Shown in pieces: positions 61,411-64,000 of a stretch of DNA of 64,000 nt. Origin of the DNA: Bifidobacterium simiarum (GTDB lineage Bacteria; Actinomycetota; Actinomycetes; Actinomycetales; Bifidobacteriaceae); NCBI RefSeq assembly GCF_002802905.1, contig NZ_PEBK01000003.1, positions 199,850 through 263,849 on the forward strand, given 5' to 3'. Every line of letters starts with the position of its first letter. Position 1 is the first letter of the stretch. Below the pieces are notes generated by a model, which had not been told where the DNA came from, searched no databases, and saw only the letters and a list, made by a program, of their open reading frames with translations. The translations under genes and the position numbers were made by a program.

Positions 61411-62757
61411 TCACTCGGTGACGATGCCCTGATCCTTGATGTCCTGCGTGGCCTTGGCGAGCGCGTCGTTCACGGAGGAGGTCTCGGTCATGATCGAGGA
61501 GTGGGCGTCGTTGAGCAGGGAGATGATGGTGTCGGAACCCTCACCGACCGGGTTCTCCGGCTTGGTGTCGTGGTTCTGCCAGGCTTCCTTGGTCAGGTCG
61601 TCGGTGGCCATGCCGTCCACACCGAAGTAGGTGTCGGCGACGGCGTCGGAGAAGTAGGCCGGGGTGGTGGCGATCTTGGCGAGAGCCTTGGCGCCATCCT
61701 CGCCGGAGGCGAACTTCACGAATTCCTTGGCGGCGGCCAGCTTCTGGCCCTCGGACTTGGCGGAGACGGCCAGACCGGTCGGATCACCGAAGGTCACGGG
61801 CTTGTCGGAGCTAGAGGAGTCGGGGTTCTGCGGGATCGGAGCGATGCCCCAGCTGAACTTCTCGGCGTCACCGGACTTCTGCTGCTGCACCAGCGTGGCG
61901 GCGTACCACGTACCCATCGGCAGCATGGCCGCCTTCTGGGTGCCGAACTGCGCCTGGTACTGCACGGAGGTGGTCTTCGAGGTGTTCCAGTCGATGGTCA
62001 GCTTCTCGTCCTGCCACTTCAGCGCGCGCTCGTAGAACGGCTTCATGTAGTCGAACTTGGCCTTGAAGAAGTTGGTGTCGGGCTTGTAGCCGGTCTGGGC
62101 CAGGGCGAAGGCCTGGACCACGGACTGCCAGTTGTGCTGGTAGATCGGGTAGACGGACTTGGCGTCGTAGCCGGCCTTCGGCAGGTTGGTCTTCAGCTGC
62201 TCGGCGGCCTTGGTGTAGTCGTCCCACGTCCACTTGTCGGTCGGGGTGTCGACGCCGGCCTTCTTCATCATGTCCTTGTTGTAGAACAGCACCCAGGAAT
62301 CCTGGCGGTACGGCATGGCGTAGTACTTGCCGTCCAGCTCGTAGTTCGAGATGTCGATGTTCTTGTCGTCCTTGTAGCCGGCGGCGATGTCGCTCAGGTC
62401 GGCCAGACCCTGGGACTGGGAGTAGGTGAGGTACTTCTGCAGGTTCTTGATCGGGAAGACGTCGGGCTGGGAGCCGGCGGAGATATCCGCGGTCATCTGC
62501 TTGTCGTAGTCGTCGGCGGAGTACTGCTTGATGTTGACCTTCACGTTCGGGTACTTCGCCATGAACGCATCGGCGAGGGTCTTGAACTCAGGAGTGGAGT
62601 CCAGCGACCAACCGGCCATCGTGATTTCGGTCTTGGCGTTCTTGTCGAAGGCGTCGGAGCTCGACGACGACGAGGAGCCACCGCCACCGCAGCCTGCCAG
62701 CGCCAGACCAAGGACGGAAGTCACCGCGACCGCTTTGAAGATGCGATTCAACTTCAT
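61411..62757 (-). CDS. ABC importer solute-binding lipoprotein
   Basis: A 448-residue extracellular sugar-binding protein. A signal peptide (residues 1-22) ends in the lipobox LALAGC, so C23 is lipidated; a Gly/Ser linker follows. The mature domain begins TEITMAGWSLDSTPEFK, typical of MalE/UgpB-type binding proteins (family 1). ATG 62757 follows AAAGGAAG. It is the first gene of SBP-permease-permease-DUF624-GH59. The ligand is probably a beta-galactose- or glucose-containing oligosaccharide; that is inferred from the glycosidases. Confidence 0.95.
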   Translation of the reverse strand: MKLNRIFKAVAVTSVLGLALAGCGGGGSSSSSSSDAFDKNAKTEITMAGWSLDSTPEFKTLADAFMAKYPNVKVNIKQYSADDYDKQMTADISAGSQPDVFPIKNLQKYLTYSQSQGLADLSDIAAGYKDDKNIDISNYELDGKYYAMPYRQDSWVLFYNKDMMKKAGVDTPTDKWTWDDYTKAAEQLKTNLPKAGYDAKSVYPIYQHNWQSVVQAFALAQTGYKPDTNFFKAKFDYMKPFYERALKWQDEKLTIDWNTSKTTSVQYQAQFGTQKAAMLPMGTWYAATLVQQQKSGDAEKFSWGIAPIPQNPDSSSSDKPVTFGDPTGLAVSAKSEGQKLAAAKEFVKFASGEDGAKALAKIATTPAYFSDAVADTYFGVDGMATDDLTKEAWQNHDTKPENPVGEGSDTIISLLNDAHSSIMTETSSVNDALAKATQDIKDQGIVTE

Positions 62758-63138
62758 TGTTCTTCCTTTCGTATATCGGCTACATTGCCGTCTGCAGAAT
62801 CCGTGAGCCCGACATCCACGATTGTTGTCTGCCTCACATTCCTCTGTTATCTATGATCATACATGCTCATTTGTGATTGAAATACCGTGTCGCCAAAATT
62901 TGTTGCGGATTTTTTCGCATTCGACAGGTTTTGATCATTTACCGATCATTGTTGCCGGACCGGATGATCGCCGATATCGCAACGGTTTCCGGTCGCATCG
63001 CACGATGATCGACGGCGACCCACGTTATACCACATATGCGCATTTGTGATTATACTTGATTATATGGTCATCAATCCGATCGTTCAATGATGAACATCCA
63101 CACCCTGTATATAGGAAGAGCATAGAAAGAGGCATGTC
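62758..63138. promoter_or_regulatory. divergent SBP/GH30 control region with two LacI-like operators
   Basis: CATACATGCTCATTTGTG (62858-62875) and CACATATGCGCATTTGTG (63031-63048) match at 15 of 18 positions; the second is a nearly perfect palindrome with a central CG, as in LacI operators. The first is placed before the SBP gene, the second before GH30, whose -10 may be TATACT at 63051. GATC words are dense at 62935-63010. The regulator gene is not in the window. Confidence 0.75.
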
Positions 63139-64000
63139 ATGACCAAGACCTACCGCAGCGAATACTGGACGCGCACCACCGGCGATCTCGCCGACCGCCG
63201 CAAGCCGCAGCAACTGCCGCCGCCCACCGTCGACAGCGGCACGGTCGGCGACGACGTGCGCATCGTCATCGACCCCACCCGCCAGTACCAGCTGTGGGAG
63301 GGCGTCGGCGCGGCCATCACCGACTCCAGCGCCTCGCTGTTCATGAACGCGATGACCCCCAAGCAGCGGCATGACATCCTCTCCGAGATGTTCGACCCCG
63401 AGCAGGGCGGCTTCTCCTCGGTGCGCATCTCCATCGGCGCCAGCGACTTCTCCTCCCAGGCCTACTACTCCTACGACGACCTGCCCGACGGCGTGGCCGC
63501 CGATCCCTCGCTGGAATACTTCTCGATCGGCGAGGGCGAGCCGGGAGCCCCCGACGCCACGCGCGACCTGAAGAACGTGGTGCCGGTGCTGCAGGAGATC
63601 CTCGCCATCAACCCGGCGGTGAAGGTGATGGCCTCGCCGTGGAGCGCCCCCGCGTGGATGAAGACCTCCGGACGGCTCGACGGCGCCGGCCGCCTGCGTC
63701 TCGGCGAATACGTGGGCAACGGCTACCGCTACCAGGACACCATCGACTACGTGTACGCCCAGTACTTCGTGAAGTTCATCGCCGCCTACGAGTCGTACGG
63801 CATTCCGATCACCTCGGTGACCATGCAGAACGAGCCGAGCAACGGCTGCCCGTGGCCGATCACCATCTGGACGCCGGAGGAACTGACCGCCTGGGGCACC
63901 GAATACCTGCGCCCGGCGCTCGACAAGACCTACCCGGACGTGGAGATCTACTTCGGAGACGACTCCCTGCGCTTCTGGCAGCGCCCGGCCAGCGAATACA
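63139..64000 (+). CDS. GH30 glycosidase (partial, runs off the window)
   Basis: The first 287 residues of a (beta/alpha)8 glycosidase related to glucosylceramidases. WEGVGAAITDSSASLF and SVRISIGASDFS are family landmarks; VMASPWSAPAWMKTSG and VTMQNEPSNG contain the NEP motif with the acid/base Glu. The nucleophile region lies past the window end. No signal peptide, so cytosolic. AAGAGG lies 7 nt before ATG 63139. Bifidobacterial GH30 members include beta-1,6-glucan- and beta-1,6-galactan-active enzymes; the substrate here is open. It is divergent from the ABC operon. Confidence 0.9.
   Translation, partial: MTKTYRSEYWTRTTGDLADRRKPQQLPPPTVDSGTVGDDVRIVIDPTRQYQLWEGVGAAITDSSASLFMNAMTPKQRHDILSEMFDPEQGGFSSVRISIGASDFSSQAYYSYDDLPDGVAADPSLEYFSIGEGEPGAPDATRDLKNVVPVLQEILAINPAVKVMASPWSAPAWMKTSGRLDGAGRLRLGEYVGNGYRYQDTIDYVYAQYFVKFIAAYESYGIPITSVTMQNEPSNGCPWPITIWTPEELTAWGTEYLRPALDKTYPDVEIYFGDDSLRFWQRPASEY

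Overview
The window looks like a chromosomal segment of a Bifidobacterium or a close relative. It is GC-rich with strong AAGGAGG ribosome-binding sites and frequent GTG starts. It carries class Ib ribonucleotide reductase, a groES preceded by a perfect CIRCE element, an L10-type attenuated rplJ-rplL operon, several LacI regulators next to sugar genes, and an ABC sugar importer with no ATPase beside it. The assignment rests on gene content and style, not on a search.

Left part (1-28660), mostly housekeeping. A tRNA-Tyr/tRNA-Thr/tRNA-Met/rpmG cluster is followed by nrdI-nrdE-(28-codon ORF)-nrdF with twin NrdR boxes over the nrdI promoter. Next come a trans-sulfuration-family enzyme, a membrane protein, a DUF2207/LemA pair, groES, a large Q/S-rich membrane protein, a GNAT acetyltransferase, fthC, an FmdB-type zinc ribbon protein and a SAF-domain protein. 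An FHA-domain gene, a helicase/nuclease-like gene with apparently lost active sites, and a small overlapping gene follow. The rest is a MATE exporter, rplJ-rplL, an SPFH/RHH pair, a YddG-type exporter and a LacI regulator.

Middle part (28850-48160), sugar-acid catabolism. It encodes a hexuronide-type GPH transporter, a 144-residue unknown, kdgK-eda, a KdgR-like LacI regulator and uxaC-uxuB-uxuA with its own LacI regulator. Together these make a complete route D-glucuronate -> fructuronate -> mannonate -> KDG -> KDPG -> pyruvate + glyceraldehyde-3-P. A second operon (35029-39888) encodes a GntP-type transporter, a TIM-barrel isomerase/epimerase, a second PfkB kinase, a HUMPS-family decarboxylase/synthase and a SIS isomerase. 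This set does not match a pathway I can name. It shares an ACCGGT-centred operator with kdgK and is my best candidate for an undescribed system.

Right part (48600-64000), glycan use. A rhamnose cluster (zinc-family dehydrogenase lacking the structural-zinc cysteines, GH78 alpha-L-rhamnosidase, MFS transporter, GntR regulator) is followed by a GH59 glycosidase, DUF624 protein, two ABC permeases, a solute-binding lipoprotein and a divergent GH30 glycosidase cut by the window end. Rhamnose, glucuronate and beta-galactoside functions close together would fit arabinogalactan or gum-type glycans; this is inference.

At least three families of non-coding repeats run through the intergenic regions: a GGGGAAG palindromic element at about ten sites, a longer composite element, and a two-hairpin element whose stem sequence changes between copies while pairing is kept. 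GATC-dense tails also follow several genes. I saw no phage, transposase, integrase, rRNA or CRISPR.
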